Shown one piece after another: positions 13,392 through 26,300 of a stretch of DNA of 64,000 nt. Each line of letters begins with the position of its first letter. Within the stretch, counting starts at the first letter, position 1. Under the pieces are notes generated by a model, which did no database searches, was not told the DNA's origin, and saw only the letters and a list, made by a program, of their open reading frames with translations. The position numbers and the translations under genes were made by a program. This DNA comes from Antedon mediterranea (lineage: Eukaryota; Echinodermata; Crinoidea; Comatulida; Antedonidae): assembly GCF_964355755.1 (NCBI RefSeq), contig NC_092673.1, forward strand, positions 8,313,001 through 8,377,000, in the 5' to 3' direction.

Positions 13392-14010
13392 TTATTTACC
13401 TCCGCCAAGGAGGTATATGTAATCGATCGTGTTTGTTACTTGGCAAAAATAAAATTTTGCCAAATATAGTATTTACTTTTTGACTTTGCCAAATTGAAAA
13501 TTGGCCAAGTACGTTGATCTGTGGAGTTTGTGTGTTTTAATTGGCCAAATTGAAAATTGGTCAAGTATGTTGATCTGTTCGGTTTGTGTGTTTGTTTGTC
13601 TGTTTGTTTGTTATTTGGCCAAATTAAAATTTTTTATTCGAATGACTCCAAATTACTACCATACATGTCGTCTGGTGCAAGGACGCCACTGTTTAATTTT
13701 GGTAAAACGGTCCCAATTCTGGACCACTTTTTAGTATAATTTTCAGACCTGCTAGTGTTAAAAGATAGGACAGAATACGGCGATCAGTCTTAAAGTAACA
13801 AGTAAACTAAAATTGCATTTTCTCGAGAACTACTTGTTCAAAAAACTTCATTTTTATACAAGAAGAGGCAAGAGTTTTAATTTGTGATTTGTAATTTTGA
13901 AACATAATTAGATTTAATGCACAGGTTTTTGACGTTGCTGTTCTATTGTTAGTCAACTGATTGTTAGTTGAAAGGCTGGTTACATAACCTTTACACCAAA
14001 CACGCATACA
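13392..14010. repeat. dispersed repeat beginning CCTCCGCCAAGGAGGT
   Basis: The block starts with the palindrome-like cctccgccaaggaggtatat, followed by tandem copies of ttggccaaattgaaaattgg and a tttgtctgtttgtttg tract. This start and the Gln/Phe-rich context are familiar from an abundant repeat of marine invertebrate genomes. The right boundary is uncertain. The reading frames over it are repeat-derived. Confidence 0.4.
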
Positions 14011-14439
14011 AAAATGCTTGTAGTGAAATCAGCCTAAATCACACACAGCATTAAGACACACACAAATATATATATATATATATTTTTTTTTTTTCCGGAA
14101 AAATCTTATGTAGGAGAATTTTACAGTAGGCGGATGTATGCACTCTCGGAGTCCTCCCTGATTATTATCGTACAACGTAACAGTTATAATATGTTCAAGT
14201 GAATGTAGAAGTGCATGTGAAGTCGAGTGATGTTGTCGAAAGCCGTATTAGGAGTTGCTGAGAATATCAACATGTTGTTAAGTAGGTCAAGGTTTAATCA
14301 TAGACAACCTGTTAATTATAGTCGCATCTCCAGATTTAAAAATGGATTGTAGAAAATAACAGAAGCTAATCGAAGCTGTTGAGATTAACACTGAGTGGTA
14401 CGGTAGGCCTATATATATAATAAAATAACAGCAGAAAAA

Positions 14440-14640
14440 AAAAATGACAATGCTGTGGGTATCAGTGGCTGGATCTCAATGGAGATACAAAAATGAAAAG
14501 CTAAATCAAAACGATAAAGTAAACAGCCAGAAAAGTTAGCAGAGCTTTCGGGCAACACTAGCCCTTCATCAGTGCAAGTGAAGGAATTTGGATAACGTCA
14601 TAGTATAAAGCTGGCAAGTGCTGCCTGGGTGGACAGGAAT
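14440..14640 (-). repeat. Penelope-like element terminal repeat (pLTR) with hammerhead-like core
   Basis: On the minus strand this segment reads ttgcactgatgaagggc, then a short loop, then gcccgaaagctctgct. CUGAUGA, a GGGC/GCCC stem and GAAA in this spacing form the catalytic core layout of a hammerhead ribozyme, which Penelope-like elements are known to carry in their terminal repeats. A following agc-tct-gct mini-hairpin would be stem III. I cannot find a good stem I, so activity is uncertain. Related copies lie at 49960-50110 and 60540-60675 in the opposite orientation. The segment sits downstream of the GIY-YIG frame at 14802-15461. Confidence 0.6.
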
Positions 14641-14801
14641 AAAAGAAATATAACAAAGGGAGCCAGGGTGGAGTCTGAATAAGAGTAGAAAACAAAGAAG
14701 GTAGCTTGGTAGAGATATAAACAATTTTGGAATGAGACTAAAAAACAGCTTAATTGGTGGTTAATATTGAAACTTAAATTTTGGTAGTCAATGGAATACT
14801 T

Positions 14802-15461
14802 TTATCGATCTGGGAGTATGTTCCTAATGTTAAGTCCAAAAGGTTTTGTGGTTTTAAGTAGTAATTCCCAGTGGTTTTCTTTGTCTTTGCGAGTTTTGTC
14901 GCTCCATTTGACATCGTGGTCTATTGCAATAACTCTGAAATTTGCAATCGAGTGACCAGCTGAATTAAAATGTTCGGCTACAGGTTGATCAAGCTTTAAT
15001 GTTTTGATAGCTGATCTATGTTGTGTCATTCTCATACGGAGAGTGTTTTTTGTTTCTCCGACGTACTGTTTGCCACAAATATTACAGTATATGAGATAAA
15101 TGACGTTTTTGGTTAGACAATTAATTGATTGTCTTATCCGAAAAATGCGGCCAGTTTGGTTACTCTCAAATTTTTCAGTAGAATTAACCAATGAACAAGT
15201 TTTGCAAGATTTGCCGCAAAGGTGACTGCCCAAATTTTGGCTGTCATGAGAGTTAATTTCACTCTTAAATTTGGATCTGACTAATATATCACGAAGGTTG
15301 GGAGGTCTACGAAATGCAATAATGGGTGGTTCCGAAAAAACAGTCCTGAGACGTTCTGTAGACTGTAGAATGGGCATATGTTTCTCAATAATAGCCCGTA
15401 ATGGAGGCAACCTAGGGTGGTAGGTTGTGACCAATGACACTATATATATATATAAACACAT
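14802..15461 (-). pseudogene. Penelope-like retroelement C-terminal region with GIY-YIG endonuclease
   Basis: An uninterrupted 219-codon frame carries the end of a Penelope-like reverse transcriptase protein. FRRPPNLRDILVRSKF is the linker block, CGKSCKTCSLV a Cys-rich segment, and IYCNICGKQYVGETKNTL the start of the GIY-YIG endonuclease, with RMRMTQHR after it containing the conserved Arg; ENHWELLLKT and GLNIRN close the domain. The reverse transcriptase itself is missing upstream, where a TA microsatellite (15440-15454) begins, so the copy is 5'-truncated. The first residues (MCLYIYI) come from the microsatellite and are not a real start. Confidence 0.85.
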
Positions 15462-15474
15462 CAGGCAAAAACAT

Positions 15475-16202
15475 TATACATTATATAGGCTAAGTTAGCA
15501 ATATTCTTTAACAAAACACAATACCGGTAGGCTTAATAAAAAAAGTAAACAAAACATTGCATTATTTACACACATTCTGCCATAGCAGTATATCTTTGAG
15601 AAAGAAATGTATGTATCTATTCTTTCTTATTCTAAGAGGAGTCCATGTATCACGGAGCCTGCAAATACAAATCGAATTAATTAATTCATTTATTTATCCA
15701 ATAGTATGTAGGCCACTGGCCCAAGTGCAGTAATAGATAATAATACATAAATTTAAATGTGCAAATAATTTTTTTCTCTTGAAAAAAGGTTATTTATAAC
15801 TTTTTTCTGTTTGTTTTTCATTAGTAAATAAACTGTTTATTTGTTGGTTGATTGAAATAATAAGGTTTTAAAATTAAGCACGTCCGTTTTGGTCATATGG
15901 TCGACTATTCTATTATTATTCTTATATAGTACAATAATATAGAATAGCCGTTATATTATTTACGTTATTCACATTTAAATTCTTCTTTATTAATCCTTTT
16001 GGAAATTCATTGCTCGTTTTTAAATATGTAAAAATGTATAACAATATAAAAGTTGAACAATTTATAAAACAAGAAGAGAACGACACAAAACATGAGTAAA
16101 AATTTACCAATAAACTTATTACAAATCGTCAATTACGTTTAAAATTGTTAGTAAAAGTTGAATGACTTGTGGAAGGAAGTAGAGAAGGTACCGGTTGGTG
16201 CG
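15475..16202. other. intergenic, nothing recognised
   Basis: AT-rich; no gene or repeat boundary that I can support. Confidence 0.35.
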
Positions 16203-16346
16203 AGAGGTCGGTGTCCGAAAGCAACCACTGCGGACTATGTTGTAGGAGTTCATTGTAAAGCGGATGGCTAGAGTCATTTAAAATATATTGAAATATTCTG
16301 GATATTTTACTTATTACTTATTTATAAGCCTCGGACACCGACCTCT
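16203..16346. repeat. inverted repeat pair, 16-bp arms (small MITE-like structure)
   Basis: agaggtcggtgtccga at 16203-16218 is the exact reverse complement of 16331-16346. The 112-bp spacer has no coding content. It could be a very short inverted-repeat element or a chance-retained hairpin; no target-site duplication is obvious. Confidence 0.5.
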
Positions 16347-17313
16347 GGCAACAACAAACTATCCGCTCAACCTTCCTATCCACACCATTCATTCTGTCAA
16401 TATCTGTTTTATTTGAATTCCGGCCCAACCAGAAATACAGTATTTCCAGACTCCACATATGACTGTAATATAAAATATAGTAATGATTTTAACATCAACA
16501 TTGAAAGAAGACATTTTCCTCAAACAATAAAGACGGGAATTAACCTTTTTCATGATGCAGTATTGTCACGAACTCCTTTTACGTATGTTTTCGAGTGGTT
16601 GAAAATAATTTAGGAACTCCCTTGTGACATAAAAGTATACACACAAAATCCACAAAGTTGTAAAATAACTCAAAACAAAGCTTTAATTTCAATCAACTTT
16701 AACTTTCAACAATCCAGTAAGCACTTTAAACAACAGCTTCACAATAACTTCTACAATCTAATATCCAACAACCTTACAATCTTTTACATCCATTTATATA
16801 CAAGATGTTCCTATTCTTCTAGATCATTCTTTATATTTAATATTCTATTGGATTACAGTTTCTATTAATAGCATACTGGAATGTTCCTGATTGTTCTTGT
16901 AATTATACATGGTTTCTTAAATCTAAACATACTCTTATTCTAGAATATTTATGTAGACACTATGATACTGTATATGATTAACGAATGGTAATTTATTACA
17001 AGTATAGCCATACAAATCAACAACCTTTAAACTAATATGCAAATTAGCTTAATCAGATATTTAGACAATAATTAATTTAAATAAAAGTCACTGAAGCTAC
17101 CAATTCACTAGATCCCCAGCCGTTGCAGTAATACACCAAAGCCAGCCAACCCGCCGAAAAAATTATTTGTAAAAAGTTGTAGGTGGGTGTATGAAAGTAC
17201 ATTCATGAGCGATTGTCAATAGATTATTCTTACTATCATAGATTGTGGTATTTTTCTGATATACGCGCTTGTCAATTTATAGCAGTGTTGTAGAGAGGCT
17301 GTATACGACCAGC
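16347..17313. other. upstream region of the methyltransferase gene, nothing else recognised
   Basis: No exon-like reading frame was found here. The last few hundred bases should contain the promoter of the gene starting at 17314, but no core promoter motif is clear. Confidence 0.35.
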
Positions 17314-20300
17314 ATGGAAAATAAAACTAATTCAAAACTGTGGCCTAGCCTGCTTGTGGATATCAATGATGGTTTTCAAAAATCACAGGTTTGTATTATT
17401 ACTGTACGGCTTTACCACGTTGAAACACCGGTTCTCGTCAGATCACCGAAGTTAAGCGACGTTGGGCCTGGTTAGAGCTTGGATGTGAGACTATCTGGGA
17501 ATAACGGGTGCTGTATACGGAGCTGGGGTCCCGTTAGGCATTTGAAATCAGCACTGCTGACTCTTATGGCAGCCCCTGCATCTAGTATCTGCCTCAGACC
17601 TCTGGTCAAGGTGGGCACTGGACGAGAGAAGCCCTTGATCAATGTTAGGACCAATCAAGGTGCTTTAAACAGTCCTGGCTTTGTTTGTATCAAACCTGTT
17701 AGTGGCGGTAATTCTCGCTGTTGGTTTCGATTAAATAAAATAAAAATAATAAAAATAAAAAAAATACTAAAATTTCATTTCGGATAGGCTACTTTTAATA
17801 ATAATATCCCGTGTCTTAATATCCCGTGTCTTATTATCCACGTTTTCTTTGTACCATACTTTAAGAAGTCAAGTAGTCTTAAGAAAATCGCGATTTTCTA
17901 ATGGTATAAACCTAACACCGCCAGATACCTACCAGAGCAACAAATCCTAATATTCTCTGCTCTCTGGTGGTAGGATGTGTTGCTCTGGTAGGTATCTGGC
18001 GGTGTTAGGTTTATACCATTAGAAAATCGCGATTTCAAATGCCTAACGGGACCCCAGCTAGAGCATCAAATCCTAATATTCTCTGCTCTCTGGTGGTAGG
18101 ATTTGTTGCTCTAGTAGGTATCTGGTGGTATCTGGTGGTGTTAGGTTTATACCGGTATGAACCATTAATTCACTGCACTGGCAAATGTGTTTTGGTATAG
18201 GTGTTGGCTGCATTTAGTATTATTTAAAACATAATAAGACCGAGTAAGCCAAATAAAAAAAAATCTTCTTTTTAAAACTCGTTATGGGCCTGGAATTTAA
18301 TTATATTCGAAATGTTTGGAATATTATTAGGTTTACATTTATTTTAAGGTGTTATTTGTGACAACAGAACTGCAGTTGTATGATCTCCTTGCGACTCATC
18401 AAAATGGAATGACAGCCAATGAAATAGCCAGCAGGAAGGAACTCAATCTGGAGGCAACGGAAAGAATTCTCGACTGCGCTGCTGGATTAAAACTTATTGA
18501 AAAGAAAATTCAATCTGAATCTAAAATTGGTAAGCAGAATAAATTAATAGGCCTAAGCATAGTTTTTTTTAGTTAAGCATCATTCGACATGTATATTTGA
18601 GTCTTGTGGGACTCCCTTCATAATAAAACCCGTCCTAAGAATGTCGTAATCGCTATGCATGCATCATCGATGTCGTGTATGAGTACGGAGTATGTTACCT
18701 ATTCTTTGTACTGTATCTTCACATTCTGACATTATGATGTGACACAATGTATACAGAATTTTCACGTGATAGGCCTACTGCACAGAATATTATTTATATA
18801 GTACCGAAATCGGCTGGTCACACTTGATCGTAGTTTTAAAAAGTGCAATTTGTTTATTTATTTAGCAATTTACAAGAATTACCCAGAAATTGCCACATTT
18901 CTACAATCAAGTACGCCAAATAGCATGGTAGAAACTATCATATGTAATTCCCATGTTACGTACGCTTTGTATCAGAATTTGATGACAACAATCCAAACCG
19001 GTCACAACACAGAAGGTTGCAAACATGCATTTAATTCTGATGTAAGAAATATTTGATTTTGTTTATTGAAGAGATAATCACGCCAATATCAAGTAGTTAT
19101 AAATGGAGAGAACTAGGACATTTCCTATGTTAATGCATTACGCTATTGGTTAAGAGATAGGAGGTCAAATATTATGACCTTTTAAACATTGTTGACCTCT
19201 TTTATTTTTGTGTGTTGAAAAATATAACGTAATGATAAAAATGTAAACATTTTTTTTTAAATCCTGAAAATCTGAAAAAATTTTAAAATCCTAAAAATCT
19301 GAAAAATTTTAAAATCCTAAAAATCTCAAAAATTTTAGTTGATCTTTTATACATTTTTGAATTTAAAAATAGGTTAAGTAATTTAATTTTGTAAATAAAA
19401 AACATGTCTATGAAAGAAATGAATGGAGAGATATTCGTTCATGTATTAGAGATACCATATTACTTTTAATGAAACTAATCAACCTGTAGATTATAAGATT
19501 AATGGTTAATATTTTTAAAATACATTTCCTTTCGCGGGATATGTATTTAATTAAAATATTTCAAGAAATTTTTATAAGAATTAATAGAAACATTCTTTCT
19601 ACAAATATTTTTACCAGACATATTCTTTTTAAGTAAGATTATTTCAGTGACTTGATGAAATCTTTAATTATATTATCAAACTTTTTGTATACTTCTTCAC
19701 GTTTGTCTGTTAAGTCATTCACACGTGCTTGAATATATCTATAAACAAGATTATTTTCATCAGTATTATATACAGCATTACTAGCTGCTTCAGCTCCTTT
19801 TTCAAAATTACGAATTTCTTGAGTTAGATCGTTAATTTCTTCTTTCAACTTACAAGTTGAACAATCACAAATATTCTCTTTACAATCTATTTATCACTAG
19901 ACATATCTTTTGTTATGTATATAGGATTGATGTAATTTTTTATTATATCATCAAACTTTTTGTATACTTCTTCACGTTCATCTTCTAATTGTTCAATACG
20001 TATGTGAAGATATTTACTAACATGAAAATAATCGTCACTATACATTACAGCATTATCAGCTGCTTCAGCTCCTTTTTCGAAATTTTTCGAATTTCAAGAG
20101 TTAGATATTCAATCTTTTCTTTCAACTTGCAAATTGAACAACCACAAAAAACTTTTTACAAATTTTGTTACCAGCCATCTCTTTTTAAGTAGAGGAAAAA
20201 ATAATTATTTTTTGTGTATATAGAGAGTTAATGAAATTGTTCACAATAAATCCACTAATAAATGTACCAGTAATAAATATTGAATGTATCCTTCTTTTTA

Positions 20301-23300
20301 CTTTTCGCTTTATCTTCCTCCGACGGAATTTTAGACTTTAAATTTTCATCAATTTCAGTAATATCTGTCATTTTTTAATAGGGGAATTAAAAAAAAACCA
20401 ATTTAGATCTTAATTTCTTTCTTAGGTGCTTTCTTAGTTAAAATCTCTATAACTTTACCATCATCATCAACCCTTGTTTTGGTTTTAATTCTACAATTAC
20501 CATATACATATGTTTTTATTCGATCTTTTGCAATCTTTCGCTTATCATCATTTCCAGATAATACAACCTTATTTATAGTTAACATATAATTCTCATGTTT
20601 GTATGATCTAATTGAAGAGAAGGATTTTAGAATTGATTCTGCATATTTACGTTTCTCTATGAACTCGTTGATACATTCCATATAATCTTCGTGGCTTTAC
20701 CGTTTAGAGATAGATTTATCCTTTTTGGTTTTGATGGAATACATCTTTGACTTCAATCCAACAAATTCATCAATTATTTTACATCCCATTTCATCTTTAA
20801 ACATTCCCACCTATTAATTCCCGTTGGAATTCCAGATGGATGGTCTTTTGGATAATTTGATGTATCGAATTTCGATTCTACATACTCTGAAATATCTTTG
20901 TAAAAATCTTTAGTTTCAATCTCATACATTAGTGAATCTGTATCTGTAAAAAGAAGCTATGCTTTATTCTCATACTTTGGTTTAATGTAATTGCAATGAA
21001 AATCATACATACGATTCTTGCTAAGATCTAAAATACTAAATCCGAGATAGATTGGTTTGTTAAGTACAAGTTTAGTTTTACCCATATGTACTGCTCACAA
21101 ATTCTCATCAAATATCGTTGCATGTTTATAATTTGGTTTTTGAGATAGTTTCTTGAACTGATCCACACTATTTACTAATTTAAGATCAATCCTTTTCCTG
21201 ATATTTTCCATCGCCTTTCCAAAACAACTGTTGTTCATTAACTTGAAGAAATCTTTTTCGAAATCATAGAGCTGTGTTCAAATCAATATATTCTTTCATC
21301 CAAGCACTTTCTTCGAATTTAATACCACTATGGATTTTAGTTGTTTCAAACCCAAACTTTCATACAATTTTAATGTTTCAAGATGGACTACATATTTCTT
21401 CTTATTGAGTAAATTTGGGATTAATTTCTTTACCTTATCTATCTCAATATGTTCTGGCGCTAGCGGATACTCATTATGTGGTTAATGCAATTCCTTTAGA
21501 TAATCTAAATTTACTACAAAAATAGCTGGATAAGTTCTCCAATATTCTCTAATTCTCTATTAGTCATCCAACTGAATCCATGGGTTGGAAGTTCTTTTGA
21601 CATACCCCCACCATACAAATTATTTGAATCTAAATGTACTAGATATGTTTCAGGTTTACTTTTATCAAAATCATCCATATAATGATTGTTTGCTTTCGCA
21701 TACCTTTTCGAAATTTGCGAGATTCCAACTCGTCTTCCTTCTTCAACCGTTAAATACTTATCAAGATCACTTAGAAGTTCTAATTTAATTTTAGTCAATT
21801 TCAAACAAGATAGACCTGTGCTGTATAATAATAGCTTGTATCTAATTTATAATGTTCTAAACATACCTTCTTAAAGTTGTTCCAAACATCAGCTAGGAGA
21901 AGAACGTCCAGTTTGAGATATAGATCGTGATAGTCCTTCATAGTCTTGTATCCGAACGCTTTCCAAACTTGTTGTGCGTGTTCATAATCCTCATCTGTAA
22001 TATCCTTCTTAGTTAATGTTGAATAGAAAGCTTCTTTTGGTGGTAGTTGAGTTTCCTTAAACTTATCGAAACTATTCATATATTCATATGGATATACACC
22101 TTTTCGCATTACAAGGGATGTATCTGGAAAGTATTTTTTGGTTTCAATTAAATATTCATCTGTAGACCCATTCTCTGTTAAATTATCTTCAGGTTTATCC
22201 AAACTAGAACTCATTAAATTCAACGAATCTAAAAATCTGATATTATGATTGACATATTCCACCTCTCCGCTCTTCTTATCAAATTTAGTACCTGTTAATG
22301 TTGATTTTGAAAAAGAGGTATATTTTTCCTCATTCTGTGGAAATACTGTAATTTTTCTTTCATCAATTTCACCCAATTTCTTGATGAAAAAATGTGCATC
22401 ATATCCACCCAATTTCTTGATGAAAAGATGTGCATCATATCCAGCTAAATTGTGAAATAAAGTAGGTGTAAAATTAGATTTAGAATTCTTGAAATTACAA
22501 TCTGAATGTGCAGCTCCTCGAAACTTACCTGTAAAATGATCATGATCTCGAACCTTTCATTTGTTTTTCATGATTTTTTCTTCTTTAATATCTTTAGGTT
22601 CTTCCTCATCTTCTTCTCCTTCATTCTTTGGTCCAAATTCAACTTTCTTCTTTGAAAGTAATTCTTCTTTACATTTCTTATGTATACAACCACCAAAATA
22701 TTCAATCTTCTTTTAGTTTTACATTTTTTAGTGCACCACCAACATTTAGTTCCATTTTCATCATTGCATGCGAATCCATAACGACACAACCATTAGATTC
22801 TTTATATACTTTCTTATCCTCATCCATCATTATTATTGGTTTTGGTTCTGCGAATATATTATTAAATTAGAATTAGCTTCAGCAAATTTTTCAGCTATAT
22901 CATCATCTTCAGAATCTGCAGTTATAATTATTGGTTCACAATCAAATTCAATTCCAGGGGAAGTTATTGGATAAAATAAAATACAAACACCACAAGGTAC
23001 ATGTAATTGAGTTTTTGTAGTTGATGATTTTTTAGGATCTGGCATACAAGTTTTTATTGGAATGGTCATACATTTAAAGTCAGCTATAATATTAAGTGGA
23101 TGGTTATTAATATTCTTATAATTCTTAAATTTTAAATACAAGTTACAACTGGTTCATGTTTACTACAATATTCTGAATGGTTTGATAGTCTGTGAGGCTT
23201 TTGGAATGTTTCCATACAGTTATAGCATACATATACTTTCCCATTATGTTTAGATTTTGAGCAGATATTAAACATGACATATCCTGTAATGTTTTTTCTA

Positions 23301-26300
23301 TCCATTGTTAAGTAATAGGAGATTAATTACTTTTTCTTTGTATAATTCTGTTTTTACAACAACTCTTAAAGGATGAATAAGACCATCTCGATATCCAAAT
23401 ACATTGATTTTTTTTACCAGGATTGTTTTTCTCAAACAATGCAATATATTTGAATGTTGTTACATCCTCATGATCCCTCTCGAATACATGTTTCTCAATT
23501 TGTTTGTCTTTACTAATACGTTCAGGATGCTCAATTTTTAAAATATAATTATCAGTTATGGTAACACACCACAAGAAACAATTATTATCATTATTTTTAG
23601 GGTTTATTATAGCATGCTTAACAGCTAATTCTTTAGGAAGTGGAAAATATGAACTTCCTCCAATTGGATTATGACTAGTAAAATGAACTTCTGAACTTAA
23701 AACTTCCTTGAAAGTCCATCCAGATCCTTTTAATAGAACTTTCTCATAACTTTCTAAAATCTTTCTAACCATTATATATCTCATCAAGATCGGTATTAGA
23801 ATAATAGGTTTCGATATCACTATAAAACTCACGGTTTTCCATTTCACCTTCCTTTTCCATACTTGCTATTAAAAAAATCTTAGCTTTAGTATCTCGATTT
23901 CTATCCATTAAATCAATAGTAGTTTCCTAGCTATAACTTCTAAATAGGTTGGTATATCGATTTTAGGTCTACCAGGAATTATATGATGACTATGAAATCC
24001 TCGGAATGATGATTAGAATTCTTCAAATGCATAATCTTCAAGTTCTTTTCTTAACTTGTTAATTCTAATATTATGATGTTTAATTTCAAGTTCTTTTCTA
24101 ACATCCTTCATCATAGCTTTATGCTGTTTTCTTACCTATTTGATTTCAAGTTCTTTTTTAACATCCCTCATCCTATCTTTATGCTGTTGTTTTAACTCCT
24201 CTGTTTTTCTTTTAGTTTCTGTTTCCATCCTTCTAACCTCATTTTTGTGTCTTGCTTCTAATCGCTTCCGTTCCTCTGCTTTCCTATTACTTTCTGCTTT
24301 CATTCTTCGGATCTCGTTTCTAAGTATGTTTTCCAAACGTTTTTGTTCCTCCGCTATCCATGCTTCTCCAACTTTTTAGATCTAATCTTAAAGTTTTTAG
24401 ATATTGCTTCATTCATTTTAAAAACCTCACCTACTATCTCATCTCTGGTAATAGTAGGATCTCCATAGATCATACGTGAAACCTTTTGCTTTACAGCGGT
24501 AAAACTGCTTTGCAAATATTTATTAAAAGATTGAAATACAGAAGACATGTTTTTTATTTAGTAATATTTTTTCTTAACTCAAACAATTTAAATTCAAAAA
24601 TTTCTGAAAAATCTAGAAACCGGTTTTAAGCAATAGGGTTGGTGAACATCAGTCTAAAATACGCAGCATTTTTTCCAAAATACGTCAAGTTGAAGGCGCT
24701 ATACTAATCCAAAATACGCAAGTCTTTCCAAAATACGTCATGTTGAGGGCGCTAATCATTTTCCAAAATACGCGAATTGTCCAAAATACGTCAACTTGAG
24801 GGCGCTATTCATTTCCAAAATACTCGATTTGTCCAAAATACGTCAACTCGAGGGCGCTATTCATTTCCAAAATACGCGATTTGTCCAAAATACGTCAAAT
24901 TTTCGGGCGCTAGTAATTTTCTAATATACGTCAACTTGAGGCCACTATTAATTTTCAAAAATTGGAAAATTATCAAACTATTGTTTGCTATCAGTCCAAA
25001 ATACACAGAATTTTTCAAAAATACGTCAACTTGAGGGCGCTATACTAAATACAAATTACGCGAGTTTTGGGGCACTTGTTCCAAAATACTTTAACTTGAG
25101 TATTAATTTTCTAAAAATAGGAAAATTATCCAACTTAAAACAACTTTTGTAGCGCTATTAATTTTCTACAATAGAAGGTTATCCGACATACCCTCTAACT
25201 TGAAGGCACAGTTTTCCAAAATACGCAAATTTTCCACAAAATATTCGAACCTTAAAAACGCGAGGCTGTTTTCAAAAATACTATAAAGGATTGTATCTTC
25301 AACATTGAAAAGGAGAACCATTTTGGTAAGTTTAAAGTTCAGTTTGTATCATATTAGATAATAGTTCTTGTAGTAGTCTCATTGGCAATACATTGTTGTA
25401 TGTTAGGAAAGGCTCTTGTATTTTGGAAAAAAGTTTGCCGCCCTCAAGTTGACGTATTTTGGAAAATTACTAGCGGACCCAAATTGACGTATTTTGGACA
25501 AATCGCGTATTTTGAAAAATGAATAGCGCCCTTAATTTGACGTATTTTGGACAATTCACGTATTTTGGATAATTTATAGCGCCCTCAAGTTGACGTATTT
25601 TGGAAAATTACAAGCGGTTCCAAATTGATGTATTTTGGACAAATCGCGTATTTTGGAAAATGAATAGCGCCCTTAATTTGACGTATTTTGGACAATTCAC
25701 GTATTTTGGATTAGTATAGCGCCCTCAAGTTGACGTATTATGGAAAAAATTCTGCGTATTTTGGACTGATGTTCACCAACCAGACTCGTTTTAAGGGTTT
25801 CTAGATTAAATATACATTTTTTTTTAATATAATTTTTTATATAGTAAGTATCTAATGTTTCCTGTAAACATGTCGTTTGAGACATCGAGGATAAGCTGAT
25901 CTAAAGTTACACTCGGTACAGATAAATGGACGTTGTTTTGCATATGTATAAAATAAAAAATAAAAAACAAATCATACAAATTCCTGACAAATAAAATTTC
26001 TTTGGAGGATCCCCATCCGTTGTCGTTCTGTCGCGGTCCCAGGTCCCTACCTAGGTGACCAAACACTTGCCTTGCCACAGACGACCGGGTGCTCAGAGAC
26101 AACAACCAAGACAGAGGTACCCCAAAGAAAATGCTGGTCAGGAAAAAGTATACTATACAATTATAAGTCTAGAACTTTAAGAAACCTCATGATTTCCATA
26201 AGAATAAATGTGTTTTTAATAATTTTTTAAAAGTATCAACAGTTTTGCAAAATCTTATAGAGCTCGGTAGAGCATTCCATAGACGAGGAGCAGTAACGGT

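Noticed and set aside
17402-17520. Functional 5S rRNA gene
   Set aside because: Several changes in conserved positions and a fused, tailed downstream body show a 5S-derived SINE.
19089-19094. Six-base target-site duplication of the polymerase element
   Set aside because: The bases before the left end (tcaagt) do not match those after the right end (aattat or attatc); the duplication is either lost or the exact ends differ by a few bases.
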